Program-made: the position numbers and the translations under genes
Notes under the pieces: model-generated
Databases searched by the model: none
Told to the model about the DNA's origin: nothing
What the model saw: only the letters and a program-made list of their open reading frames with translations
NCBI RefSeq assembly: GCF_020991085.1
Contig: NZ_CP087719.1
Span: forward strand, 682,001-746,000
From: Roseomonas sp. OT10
GTDB taxonomy: Bacteria; Pseudomonadota; Alphaproteobacteria; Acetobacterales; Acetobacteraceae
Length of the DNA stretch: 64,000 bases
Direction of reading: 5' to 3'
Shown here: positions 1 through 8,576 of the stretch, piece after piece
Layout of the letters: every line of letters begins with the position of its first letter
Numbering within the stretch: the first letter of the stretch is position 1

Positions 1-800
1 GCGCGGGCGCGCAGGTCGGCGCAGAAGGCGCGGCCCTCGGCCACGGTGGTCTGGGCGGTGAAGACCAGGTCGGCGGTGCGCGCCGCCAGCTCCATCCCCG
101 CCTCGGACGACCCGGCCTGCGACACCACCGGCCGCCCCTGCGGCGTGCGAGAGACGTTCAGCGGCCCGCGGACGGAGAAGTGCCCGCCCTTGTGGTGCAG
201 GTAGTGGACCTTGTCGCGGTCGAAGTAGACGCCCTGCTCCTTGTCGTGGAGGAAGGCGTCCGCGTCCCAGCTGTCCCACAGCCCCGCGACGACGTCGTAG
301 AACTCCTCCGCGCGCTCGTAGCGCAGCCCGTGCTCGACATGCTTGTCGCGGCTGAAGTTCCCCGCCTCGTCCTCGCTCTGCGAGGTGACGAGGTTCCAGC
401 CGGCGCGGCCGCCGCTGATGTGGTCGATCGTCGCGAAGGCGCGCGCGACGTTGTACGGCTCGTTGTAGGTGGTCGTGGCGGTGGAGACGAGGCCGATGCG
501 CGTCGTCACCGCGGCCAGCGCCGCGATCAGCTCCACGGGCGCGAGATGCACCTGCCGCCCCTGGTTCGGGCGGATGCCGCTGCCGCCGGTCAGCCCGGCG
601 CTGCCGTTCACCGCCGCCGTGTCCTGGAAGAACAGCATGTCCATCTTCCCGCGCTCGGCGGTGTGGGCCATGGCGACGTACTGCGCGAAGTCCATGTCGG
701 TGGAGGGAACGGCGTCCGGCTGGCGCCAGCCGGCGGAGTGGTTGCCGGGGGTGTAGAGGAAGGCCCCGAGATGCAGCATCCGCCCGTCCGCGCCCGTCAT
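1..800 (-). CDS. LLM-class flavin-dependent monooxygenase (partial, 3' end off window)
   Basis: Luciferase-like monooxygenase of the nitrilotriacetate monooxygenase/DszA/SnaA branch, which uses FMNH2 from a separate reductase. About 266 codons are visible and the C-terminus lies beyond the left edge. The N-terminus reads MLHLGAFLYTPGNHSAGWR, followed by GKMDMLFFQDT and the stretch TTTYNEPYNVARAFATIDH, typical of this branch. The ATG at 800 has GGAGAG upstream; an in-frame ATG at 779 is nearly as good. It diverges from the ABC-F gene across 116 bp. The substrate cannot be read; nitrilotriacetate, a sulfur heterocycle or another xenobiotic are all possible. Confidence 0.88.
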   Translation of the reverse strand, partial: MTGADGRMLHLGAFLYTPGNHSAGWRQPDAVPSTDMDFAQYVAMAHTAERGKMDMLFFQDTAAVNGSAGLTGGSGIRPNQGRQVHLAPVELIAALAAVTTRIGLVSTATTTYNEPYNVARAFATIDHISGGRAGWNLVTSQSEDEAGNFSRDKHVEHGLRYERAEEFYDVVAGLWDSWDADAFLHDKEQGVYFDRDKVHYLHHKGGHFSVRGPLNVSRTPQGRPVVSQAGSSEAGMELAARTADLVFTAQTTVAEGRAFCADLRAR

Positions 801-916
801 CCCCGCTCTCCGCCGTGCCGCCGCATCCTCGCCCGGACCGGGCGGCCCGGACAAGGCGCCGCCGCTGCTCGCCCGCCGCGCCAAGGCCCGCGTCCCGTGC
901 TAAGGGCGCGGCCGAC

Positions 917-2746
917 ATGGCTCCTCCTCCGCTCCTCCTCCTCACCGACATCCGCCAGAGCTTCGGCACCACGCCCCTCCTCGCCGGCGCCTCGCTCTCC
1001 GTCTCACCGGGCGAGCGGCTGGCCCTCGTGGGCCGCAACGGCTCGGGCAAGTCCACCCTGCTGAAGGTCGCGGCCGGGCTGGTGGAACCGGACGGTGGCA
1101 CCCGCTTCGTGCAGCCCGGCGCCACCGTGCGCTACCTGCCGCAGGAGCCGGACCTCTCGGGCTTCGCCACCACCCTCGCCTATGTCGAGGCGGGGATGGG
1201 GCCGGGCGACGATCCCTACCGCGCCGCCTACCTGCTGGAACAGCTCGGCCTGACCGGGCAGGAGGCCCCGGGGAATCTCTCGGGCGGCGAGGCGCGGCGG
1301 GCGGCGCTGGCGCGGGTGCTGGCGCCCTCGCCCGACATCCTGCTGCTGGACGAGCCGACCAACCACCTCGATCTCCCGGCGATCGAATGGCTGGAGGGCG
1401 AGCTGCGCGGCATGCGCTCCGCCCTCGTCCTCATCAGCCACGACCGGCGCTTCCTGGAGACCCTCTCCCGCGCCATGGTCTGGCTGGACCGCGGCACCAC
1501 CCGCCGGCTGGAGCAGGGCTTCGCCGCCTTCGAGGGCTGGCGCGACCAGGTGCTGGAGGAGGAGGAGGCCGCCGCGCACAAGCTGACCCGCAAGATCGCG
1601 CGGGAGGAGGACTGGCTGCGCTACGGCGTCACCGCCCGGCGCAAGCGCAACGTCCGTCGGCTGGGCGAGCTGCACGAGCTCCGCAAGCGGCGGCGGGAGC
1701 GGGTGGGCGCGGTGGGCCGGGTCAGCATGGCGGCGGCCGAGGGCAGCGGCTCCGGCAGCCTGGTCGTCGCGGCGGAGGAGATCGCGAAATCCTATGGCGG
1801 CCGTGCGGTGGTCCGCCCCTTCTCCACCCGCATCCTGCGCGGCGACCGGGTGGGGATCGTGGGGCCGAACGGAGCCGGCAAGACCACGCTGCTCTCCATG
1901 CTGACCGGCGCGCTGGCCCCGGATTCCGGCGAGGTGCGGCTGGGCACGGGGCTGGAGATGATCAGCCTGGACCAGCGCCGCGCCACGCTGGACCCGGACA
2001 TCACCCTCTCGGACGCGCTGACCGGGGGGCGGGGGGACACGGTGCATGTCGGCGGCACGCCCCGGCACGTCATCGGCTACATGAAGGACTTCCTGTTCCT
2101 GCCGGAGCAGGCGCGCACCCCGGTGGGCGTGCTCTCGGGCGGCGAGCGCGGGCGGCTGCTGCTGGCCCGCGCCCTCGCCCGGCCGTCCAACCTGCTGGTG
2201 CTGGACGAGCCGACCAACGACCTGGACCTGGAGACGCTGGACCTGCTGCAGGAGCTGGTGGCGGACTATCCCGGCACGGTCATCCTGGTCAGCCACGACC
2301 GCGACTTCCTCGACCGCACCGTGACCGGGGTCATCGCCTATGAGGGCGACGGGCGCTGGCAGGAATACGCCGGTGGCTACTCCGACATGGTGGCCCAGCG
2401 CGGGCACGGGGTACGGGCGCGGGCGCCGGAGGCCGTGGCGCCGGCCGCCACCCCGCGGGCCGCGTCCGGGCTGGCCCCCGCCGCTACGCCCGCGCCGGCC
2501 TCGCGCCGCAAGCTGGGGATGAAGGAGCAGCAGGCGCTCAAGACCCTGCCGGGCCGGATGGAGAAGCTCTCCGCCGAAATCGCCAGGCTGGGCGAGATCC
2601 TGGCCGATCCCGGCCTCTACGCCCGCGACCCGGCGCGCTTCGCCAAGGCCTCCGAGATGACGGCCCAGCGGCAGGCGGAGCTGGCGGCGGCGGAGGAGGA
2701 GTGGCTGGAGCTGGAGATGCTGCGCGAGGAGATCGAGGCGGGTTGA
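917..2746 (+). CDS. uup: ABC-F family ATPase, Uup-like
   Basis: Soluble duplicated ATPase of the ABC-F class (609 aa) with no membrane domain. These proteins act on ribosomes or, for Uup, have been linked to excision of transposons and to ribosome quality. Walker A motifs are GRNGSGKS (residues 39-46) and GPNGAGKT (316-323). Each half has an LSGGE signature and LLLDEPTNHLDL or LVLDEPTNDLDL Walker B. A basic linker joins the halves, and residues about 545-609 form a charged C-terminal coiled coil, which points to Uup rather than EttA. ATG 917 was chosen because homology begins there; the upstream in-frame extension is arginine/proline noise. Confidence 0.9.
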   Translation: MAPPPLLLLTDIRQSFGTTPLLAGASLSVSPGERLALVGRNGSGKSTLLKVAAGLVEPDGGTRFVQPGATVRYLPQEPDLSGFATTLAYVEAGMGPGDDPYRAAYLLEQLGLTGQEAPGNLSGGEARRAALARVLAPSPDILLLDEPTNHLDLPAIEWLEGELRGMRSALVLISHDRRFLETLSRAMVWLDRGTTRRLEQGFAAFEGWRDQVLEEEEAAAHKLTRKIAREEDWLRYGVTARRKRNVRRLGELHELRKRRRERVGAVGRVSMAAAEGSGSGSLVVAAEEIAKSYGGRAVVRPFSTRILRGDRVGIVGPNGAGKTTLLSMLTGALAPDSGEVRLGTGLEMISLDQRRATLDPDITLSDALTGGRGDTVHVGGTPRHVIGYMKDFLFLPEQARTPVGVLSGGERGRLLLARALARPSNLLVLDEPTNDLDLETLDLLQELVADYPGTVILVSHDRDFLDRTVTGVIAYEGDGRWQEYAGGYSDMVAQRGHGVRARAPEAVAPAATPRAASGLAPAATPAPASRRKLGMKEQQALKTLPGRMEKLSAEIARLGEILADPGLYARDPARFAKASEMTAQRQAELAAAEEEWLELEMLREEIEAG

Positions 2747-2865
2747 TGCCGCCTACCCCGTGACGCAGTGCAGCATCGGCGTCAGACTGGCGGGATGACA
2801 CGGGCCCGCCCACCCCGTTCCCCCGCAGCCCGCCCGGCACCCGTCCGGGCCTGGCCGCCCGCGGC

Positions 2866-4062
2866 GTGACCGCCACGCCCCCCGTGCCGGCCGTGACCCG
2901 GCCGGCTCTCTGGCTGATGATGCTGTGCAGCTTCTGCGGCACGCTGGCCATGCACATGCTGGTCCCGGCCCTGCCGGAGGCGGGGCGCGCGCTGCAGGCC
3001 GGGGCGGCCACCATGCAGATGACCGTCAGCCTCTACATGGCAGGGCTGGCGATCGGGCAACTCTTCTACGGCCCGCTTTCGGACCGCTTCGGACGGCGGC
3101 CGGTGCTGCTGGCGGGGCTGGGGGTGTACAGCCTCGGCGGGCTGGCGGCGACGCTGGCCCCCTCCGCCGGGATGCTGATCGGGGCGCGGCTGGTGCAGGC
3201 GCTGGGTGGCTGCGCCGGCCTGGCCCTGACCCGGGCCATGGTCCGCGACACCACCCCGATGGAGGAGGCAGCCTCCCGCCTCGCCCTGCTGAACATGGTG
3301 GTCGCGGTCGGACCGGCCGCGGCGCCGCTGCTGGGGGGCTTCCTGGCGGAGTGGCTGGGTTGGCGCTGGGTGCTGGCGACGACCCTGGCTCTCGGCGTGA
3401 CAGCCCTGGTCGCCGCCTTCTGGCGCCTGCCGGAGACCCGCCCGCCGGGTGGCGCGAACACCTCGCCCTCCCTGCGGGACTATGGCCAGTTGCTGCGCTC
3501 GCCGGTCTTCCTGGGCTTCACCATCGGCGGCGGCTGCGCCACCACCAGCATGTATGCCTTCCTGGCGGCGAGCCCCTTCATCGTGGTGGAGCAGATGCAC
3601 CGCCCGGTGCACGAGCTGGGGCTGTACTACCTGCTGCTGGTCGGCGGAACGTCGTTCGGCAACCTGCTGGCGGCGCGGCTGGTGCGGCCGATGGGCAGCG
3701 GGCGGCTGCTGCTGGCGGGCAGCCTGCTGGGACTGTCCGGGGCGCTGATGCTGCTGGGCGCGGCGCTGAGCGGCCATCTGCTGGTGCCGCTGGTGGTCGG
3801 GCCGATGCTGCTCTTCACCATCGGCGTCGGCATCGCGAGCCCGGTGGCGCTCACCCGCGCGGTCAGCGTCAACCCCCGGTTGATCGGCTCCGCCTCCGGG
3901 CTGTACGGCTTCAGCCAGATGGCGGTGGGGGCGGTCTGCACGTCCCTCGCAGGGCTGGGGACCAACCCGGCCCTGTCCAGCGCCGTGGTGCTGACGGGCG
4001 CGTCGCTGCTGGGCCTCGTCTGCTTCCTGACCGCATTGCGCTCCCGCCCCGCGGGGGCCTGA
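2866..4062 (+). CDS. MFS multidrug transporter, Bcr/CflA-like
   Basis: Inner-membrane drug/proton antiporter of the major facilitator superfamily (398 aa, about 12 hydrophobic segments). MFS motif A appears as GPLSDRFGRRPV at residues 69-80, and RLVQALGGCAGLALTRAMVRD matches the Bcr/CflA motif C region. The start is GTG 2866; no better ATG precedes the first helix. The stop codon TGA at 4060-4062 coincides with the left end of dispersed element copy A. Substrate is unknown; Bcr-like pumps export bicyclomycin, sulfonamides or cysteine. Confidence 0.87.
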   Translation: MTATPPVPAVTRPALWLMMLCSFCGTLAMHMLVPALPEAGRALQAGAATMQMTVSLYMAGLAIGQLFYGPLSDRFGRRPVLLAGLGVYSLGGLAATLAPSAGMLIGARLVQALGGCAGLALTRAMVRDTTPMEEAASRLALLNMVVAVGPAAAPLLGGFLAEWLGWRWVLATTLALGVTALVAAFWRLPETRPPGGANTSPSLRDYGQLLRSPVFLGFTIGGGCATTSMYAFLAASPFIVVEQMHRPVHELGLYYLLLVGGTSFGNLLAARLVRPMGSGRLLLAGSLLGLSGALMLLGAALSGHLLVPLVVGPMLLFTIGVGIASPVALTRAVSVNPRLIGSASGLYGFSQMAVGAVCTSLAGLGTNPALSSAVVLTGASLLGLVCFLTALRSRPAGA

Positions 4063-4479
4063 TAGGGACGGCGGGATGCCCTGATCCGTACCGGCGGGGT
4101 GCCCGTGGCCCGGGGGCAAGGCTCCGCCTCGCCCCCGTACCCCCACTCCGCCAGGACCCTGCGGGCCCTGGACCCGAAGGGCGCTGCCGCGGGACAGCCG
4201 GACACGGGGTCGAGGCGCCGAGGAGCATGGCTCCTAGGCGGGTACGGGGTCCGCCCCCGCTGACGCCTTCTGAAGCTTTATCCAGAGTCCCGCCTGTCCG
4301 AGCTCCGTCAGGGTTCAGCCCGTAGGCTGACGCCCACCCGAAGCGCCAGACTCCCAGCGGGGACCGGGGCCCGCTTGTGGCCCCGGCAGGGGAGGGTCTG
4401 GGAGGGGACGGCGTCCCCTCCCGGTCCCCCGCCAGAACACCGAGGGCGACAGGCCACGACATTCCGCTGGTCGGATAGG
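4060..4479 (+). repeat. Dispersed structured intergenic element, copy A
   Basis: First of five ~420-bp copies, filling most of the 556-bp gap between the MFS gene and the DUF2171 gene. It begins in the MFS stop codon (TGATAGGGACGGCGGGAT) and ends near 4479 with the inexact inverse. Internal hairpins: an AAGGC/GCCT-tipped G/C stem (4112-4136), CCAGG...CCTGG (4151-4171), CCGAGGAGC/GCTCCTAGG (4218-4238), CCGGGGCC...GGCCCCGG with loop CGCTTGT (4364-4386), and GGGAGGGGAC/GTCCCCTCCC (4400-4422). Frames differ from copy to copy, so it is not coding. The remaining 140 bp to the next gene shows nothing recognisable. Confidence 0.85.
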
Positions 4480-4619
4480 GGAGGGGCCAGGGCGAACGCC
4501 CGTGCGACGGGAACAAGCTTCGTGTGCGGGCGCATCCCGGGCAGCCCACGGCCGTTAACCGCCTGCCTGCGCCCCATGGCCGGAAGTTATGGGGCGGGCC
4601 GGCGGCAGGAGAGCAGGAC

Positions 4620-4862
4620 ATGGCAGATACCAGCGCGATTCGGGAGCATATGGAGGTCATCGGGGCCGATGGCGGGCATATCGGCACGGTGGACCATGTC
4701 GATGGCGAGCGCCTGAAGCTGACCAAGACCGATCGTGGGGCCGCGGGCACGCATCATTACGTCCCCATTTCGATGGTCGAGGACGTGGATGGCGGCAAGG
4801 TGCGCATGTCCTTCAAGGCCGAGCTCGCCCCCGACTTCTGGGAGACGCAGAAGTCCGGCTGA
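4620..4862 (+). CDS. DUF2171 domain protein
   Basis: Small soluble protein of 80 aa with a PRC-barrel-like fold family signature: VIGADGGHIGTVDHVDGERLKLTK near the N-terminus, then HHYVPISMVEDVD. Proteins of this family often occur in Acetobacteraceae and rhizobia, with no established function. ATG 4620 follows a GGCAGGAGAGCAGGAC stretch that contains a Shine-Dalgarno-like GGAG. The in-frame extension upstream lacks similarity and is not used. It stands alone between element copy A and the YihY gene. Confidence 0.82.
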   Translation: MADTSAIREHMEVIGADGGHIGTVDHVDGERLKLTKTDRGAAGTHHYVPISMVEDVDGGKVRMSFKAELAPDFWETQKSG

Positions 4863-5110
4863 GCCGGTTCGGGCCGCAGGGCGCGGGCAGGGGGCCGGTC
4901 ATGACCAGGCCGGTCCCTTGTTCCATGCCCAGGGCTCGTCCGGGAGGGACCGGAGTCCGAGGCCGCGTGGCCCGGTGACATGGGCCGGCAAGCACGGAGA
5001 GCCAGGACAGCCTTCCTGTCCGCCTCTATGCTGCGCCACAGCAGGGTCGACGCGACCGGGTCGGGCAAGCTGGTGGCTCGCCGGCGGATCGCCATGCCGG
5101 AGACGATGGA

Positions 5111-5980
5111 ATGCTGGGTCGGGCCTGGGACCTGCTGAAGGGCAGCGTGCTGTCCTTCATCGCCGACGATGCGATGACGCGCGGGGCGGCGATCGCCTTC
5201 TACACCATCTTCTCCCTGGCTCCCGTGCTGGTCATCGCCGTCGCCATCGCCGGCTATGCCTTCGGCACGGAGACGGCGCAGGAGGCGGTCACCGAGCAGG
5301 TGGCCGATTTCATGGGGCCGCAGGTCTCCGAACTCATCGGCTCCATGCTGCGCAGCGCCAGCAACTTCGGAACCGGGCTGACGGCGACGGTCATCAGCCT
5401 CGTCACCATCCTTGTGACGGCGACGGCGATGTTCGGGGCGGTCGAATCCGCCCTGAACATGATCCTGCGGGTGGATCCGCCGCGCTCCAGCGTCTGGGCG
5501 GCGTTGCGGGCGCGCGTGCTGGGGCTGGCGCTGGTGATCTCGGTCGGCCTGCTGCTGGTCGCGCTGCTGGTGATCAACGCGGTGCTGGATTCGGTACGGA
5601 CCTATATCGACCTGCTGCCGCACACCCAGGAATGGGTCTGGCTGATCAACGTCGGCATCTCCTTCCTGCTGATGGTCGCGGGAATCGCCGTGCTGTACCG
5701 CGTGCTGCCGAATCGCTGGCTGGACTGGCGAGAGGTCGCCATGGGGGCGGTGGTCACCGCGCTCCTGATGGTGGCCGGGCGCTACGGCATCTCCCTCTAC
5801 ATGACGCGCGCGGGCGTCGCCTCCTCCTACGGGGCGGCGGGGACGGTCTTCGTGGCGCTGCTGTGGATCTACTACTCGGCGCTGATCTTCCTCTTCGGGG
5901 CGGAGGTCACGCGCGTCTATGCGGAGATGCGCGGGCACTGGCGGCCCGTGCAGAAGGAGGCCGCGGCGCCGGCGGAATAG
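5111..5980 (+). CDS. YihY/BrkB family membrane protein
   Basis: Integral inner-membrane protein of 289 aa with about six hydrophobic segments. The hallmark RGAAIAFYTIFSLAP lies near residues 25-39 and a second conserved block, GAAGTVFVALLWIYYSALIFLFGAEVTRVY, lies near the C-terminus. The family was once called ribonuclease BN by mistake; its true role is unknown, with suggestions of transport. The gene is convergent with prfC, leaving 13 bp between stops. The 248 bp upstream holds no recognisable gene. Confidence 0.87.
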   Translation: MLGRAWDLLKGSVLSFIADDAMTRGAAIAFYTIFSLAPVLVIAVAIAGYAFGTETAQEAVTEQVADFMGPQVSELIGSMLRSASNFGTGLTATVISLVTILVTATAMFGAVESALNMILRVDPPRSSVWAALRARVLGLALVISVGLLLVALLVINAVLDSVRTYIDLLPHTQEWVWLINVGISFLLMVAGIAVLYRVLPNRWLDWREVAMGAVVTALLMVAGRYGISLYMTRAGVASSYGAAGTVFVALLWIYYSALIFLFGAEVTRVYAEMRGHWRPVQKEAAAPAE

Positions 5981-5993
5981 CCGGCGCCCCGCC

Positions 5994-7646
5994 TCAGCGC
6001 GCCAGCCCGTGCTGCTCGCGCAGCTCCAGGAAGCGCAGCTCGGGGAAGTCCTCGGCGGCGCGGTTGCGCCGCCAGTCGCTGGTGAAGAAGGCCACCAGCT
6101 CGCCGTCATGGTCCTCGGCGATGTCGTGCGGCACGGTGCGGCGGAAGCGCTCCAGCGCCGCCTTGTCCTCGGAAGCCACCCAGCGCATCAGCCCCCAGGG
6201 GGTGGATTCGTAGCGCGAGGGGACGCCGTATTCCGCCACCAGCCGCGCCGCCAGCACGTCGAGCTGGAGCGCGCCGACCACGCCCACCACCGGCGGCGTG
6301 CCGTCCAGCGGGCGGAACAGCTGCACCACCCCCTCCTCGGCAAGCTGTTCGAGGGCGGTGCGCAGCTTCTTGCCCACCATGGCGTCCTCGATCATCACCC
6401 GCCGCAGGATCTCGGGGGCGAAGGAGGGGACGCCGCGGAAGTTCAGCATCTCGCCCTCGGTCAGCGTGTCGCCGATGCGAAGGATGCCGTGGTTGGCGAT
6501 GCCCACCACGTCGCCCGGCCAGGCCTCCTCCGCCACCTGCCGGTCCTGGGCGAAGAAGAACAGTGGCGCGTTCACCGGGACGGTCTTGCCAGTGCGGGGC
6601 TGCTTCAGCCGCGCGCCCTTCTGCAGCCGGCCGGAACAGACGCGCAGGAAGGCGACGCGGTCCCGGTGGTTGGGGTCCATGTTCGCCTGGATCTTGAAGA
6701 CGAAGCCGGTCAGGGCAGGCTCGTCGGGGGCCACCTCGCGCGTGTCGGCCGCGCGCGGGCGGGGCGGGGGCGCGAAGCGGGCGAGGCCCTCCAGCAGGTG
6801 GCCGATGCCGAAGTCGCGCAGGGCGGAGCCGAAATAGACCGGCGTCATCGTCCCTTCCAGGAAGCGCTCCACGTCGAAATCCTGGTAGGCTCCGGCCAGC
6901 TCCGCGCCCTCGCGCAGGGATTCCGCGAGGTCGGGGCGCACCAGCGTCTCCAGCCGCGGATCGTCCAGCCCCGAGAGCGGCTGCGGCCCGGTCCCCTCGG
7001 CCAGCAGGTGCAGCGCCGGGTTCAGCAGGTCGTAGGTGCCGACGAAGTCCCGCCCCGCTCCCACCGGCCAGGCCACGGGGGCGACGTCGAGCGCCAGCGT
7101 CTTCTCGATCTCGTCCAGCAGCTCGAAGACGTCCTTCGATTCCCGGTCCATCTTGTTGATGAAGGTGATGATCGGGATGTCGCGCAGGCGGCAGACCTCG
7201 AACAGCTTGCGCGTCTGCGCCTCGATGCCCTTGGCCGCGTCCAGCACCATCACCGCCGCGTCCACGGCGGTCAGCGTGCGGTAGGTGTCCTCGGAGAAGT
7301 CCTCGTGCCCCGGCGTGTCGAGCAGGTTGAACACCACCCCGTCGCGCTCGAAGGTCATCACCGAGGTCGCGACGGAGATGCCGCGGTCCTGCTCGATCTT
7401 CATCCAGTCCGAGCGCGTCCGCCGCCGGTCGCCCTTGGCCCGCACCTGGCCGGCGAGCTGGATGGCGCCGCCGCGCAGCAGCAGCTTCTCGGTCAGCGTG
7501 GTCTTGCCCGCATCCGGGTGGGCGATGATGGCGAAGGCCCGGCGCCGCGCGGCCTCGGCCGCCACCTGGGCGGCGAGCGGATCGGCGGCGGCGTTGGAGC
7601 GGGCGACGGCGGACGGTGACGCGATCGGGTCGGCGGTCTGGCTCAT
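5994..7646 (-). CDS. prfC: Peptide chain release factor 3
   Basis: Translational GTPase (550 aa) that recycles RF1/RF2 from the ribosome after termination. G1 is AHPDAGKTT (residues 42-50), G3 is DTPGHEDF, and G4 is NKMDRE. SRYESTPWGLMRW and the RF3-specific C-terminal domain follow. ATG 7646 gives an N-terminal extension of about 20 residues relative to the E. coli protein; the longer upstream reading frame is arginine-rich noise. It diverges from the MgtC-like gene across 165 bp, in which I see no regulatory motif. Confidence 0.95.
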   Translation of the reverse strand: MSQTADPIASPSAVARSNAAADPLAAQVAAEAARRRAFAIIAHPDAGKTTLTEKLLLRGGAIQLAGQVRAKGDRRRTRSDWMKIEQDRGISVATSVMTFERDGVVFNLLDTPGHEDFSEDTYRTLTAVDAAVMVLDAAKGIEAQTRKLFEVCRLRDIPIITFINKMDRESKDVFELLDEIEKTLALDVAPVAWPVGAGRDFVGTYDLLNPALHLLAEGTGPQPLSGLDDPRLETLVRPDLAESLREGAELAGAYQDFDVERFLEGTMTPVYFGSALRDFGIGHLLEGLARFAPPPRPRAADTREVAPDEPALTGFVFKIQANMDPNHRDRVAFLRVCSGRLQKGARLKQPRTGKTVPVNAPLFFFAQDRQVAEEAWPGDVVGIANHGILRIGDTLTEGEMLNFRGVPSFAPEILRRVMIEDAMVGKKLRTALEQLAEEGVVQLFRPLDGTPPVVGVVGALQLDVLAARLVAEYGVPSRYESTPWGLMRWVASEDKAALERFRRTVPHDIAEDHDGELVAFFTSDWRRNRAAEDFPELRFLELREQHGLAR

Positions 7647-7811
7647 GGGGTCGGGCTTCCGGCACGGGCCGGCACGGGAGGGCGCGCGCGAAGGCGCCGG
7701 GAGGGCCGGGGGAAAGGGGTGCCCGTCATCTAGTCGCTGCGGCCGCGCGGGGCAACGCGCTCCCGCCCGGCGCCCCCTTGCATCGCGGAGCAGCCGCGGC
7801 ACCCTGGCCGC

Positions 7812-8537
7812 ATGTTCCTGCCGCCGATGACGCCGGGCCTGGGGTGGGAGGACGCGGCGCTCCGCCTCGCGCTCACCGTCCTGGCCGGTGCCCTGATCGG
7901 GCTGAACCGCGACATGCACGGCCGGCCGGCCGGGCTGCGGACCACGCTGCTGGTCGCACTGGCGGCGGCGCTGGCCATGCTGCTGGCCCATGCCCTCCAG
8001 GCCAGCACCGGCAAGGGGGCGGATTCCTTTGTGTCCATGGACGTGCTGCGCCTGCCGCTGGGCATCCTCACCGGCATGGGCTTCCTCGGCGCCGGGGCGA
8101 TCCTGCGCCGCGGCGACATGGTGCGTGGCCTGACCACGGCCGCCACGCTCTGGGTCGTGACCGTCATCGGCCTCTGCTTCGGGGCCGGCCAGATCGCGCT
8201 CGGCCTGGCGGGGACGGTGCTCGTCCTCCTCACGCTCTGGGCGCTGAAGCAGGTGGAGGCGGTGATCCGGCGCGACCACCGCGCCACGCTGGTGCTGGAG
8301 ACGGAGGCCGAGGCACCGGCCGAGGCCCTGGAGCGGCAGCTCGCCGCCGGTGGCTACCGCGTGGCCGGGCTCGCCCTGCGGCTGCGGCAGCAGGGCCGCC
8401 TCTGCCGGCGCCACTACGACCTGCGCTGGCGCGGCCCGCGCGATGCTGTGCTGCCGCCGGCCTTCCTGCGCGCTCTGGCCGGTCAGGACGGGGTGCGGCT
8501 GGTGCAGTGGCTGCCCGAGGGCTCGGCCGAGGGGTGA
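7812..8537 (+). CDS. MgtC/SapB family membrane protein
   Basis: Membrane protein of 241 aa with four to five N-terminal helices (residues about 12-150) and a cytosolic ACT-like C-terminal domain. Conserved family segments are GALIGLNRDMHGRPAGLRT, GILTGMGFLGAGAI and RGLTTAATLWV. MgtC relatives modulate F-type ATPase or magnesium/phosphate homeostasis in pathogens; in free-living alphaproteobacteria the role is mostly unknown. ATG 7812 begins just before the first helix. The gene is convergent with the glycerate kinase gene (39 bp). Confidence 0.87.
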   Translation: MFLPPMTPGLGWEDAALRLALTVLAGALIGLNRDMHGRPAGLRTTLLVALAAALAMLLAHALQASTGKGADSFVSMDVLRLPLGILTGMGFLGAGAILRRGDMVRGLTTAATLWVVTVIGLCFGAGQIALGLAGTVLVLLTLWALKQVEAVIRRDHRATLVLETEAEAPAEALERQLAAGGYRVAGLALRLRQQGRLCRRHYDLRWRGPRDAVLPPAFLRALAGQDGVRLVQWLPEGSAEG

Positions 8538-8576
8538 TCCGCGCGGCGGCGCCCGGCCGCCGGGCGCGCGGCACGT

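Noticed and set aside
4060-4600. Short ORFs within the dispersed elements sharing the peptide APAGEGLGGDGVPSRS or WPRQGRVWEGTASPPGP
   Set aside because: The peptide recurs because the DNA repeats, but frames, starts and stops differ between copies and no constant ORF or ribosome site is retained.
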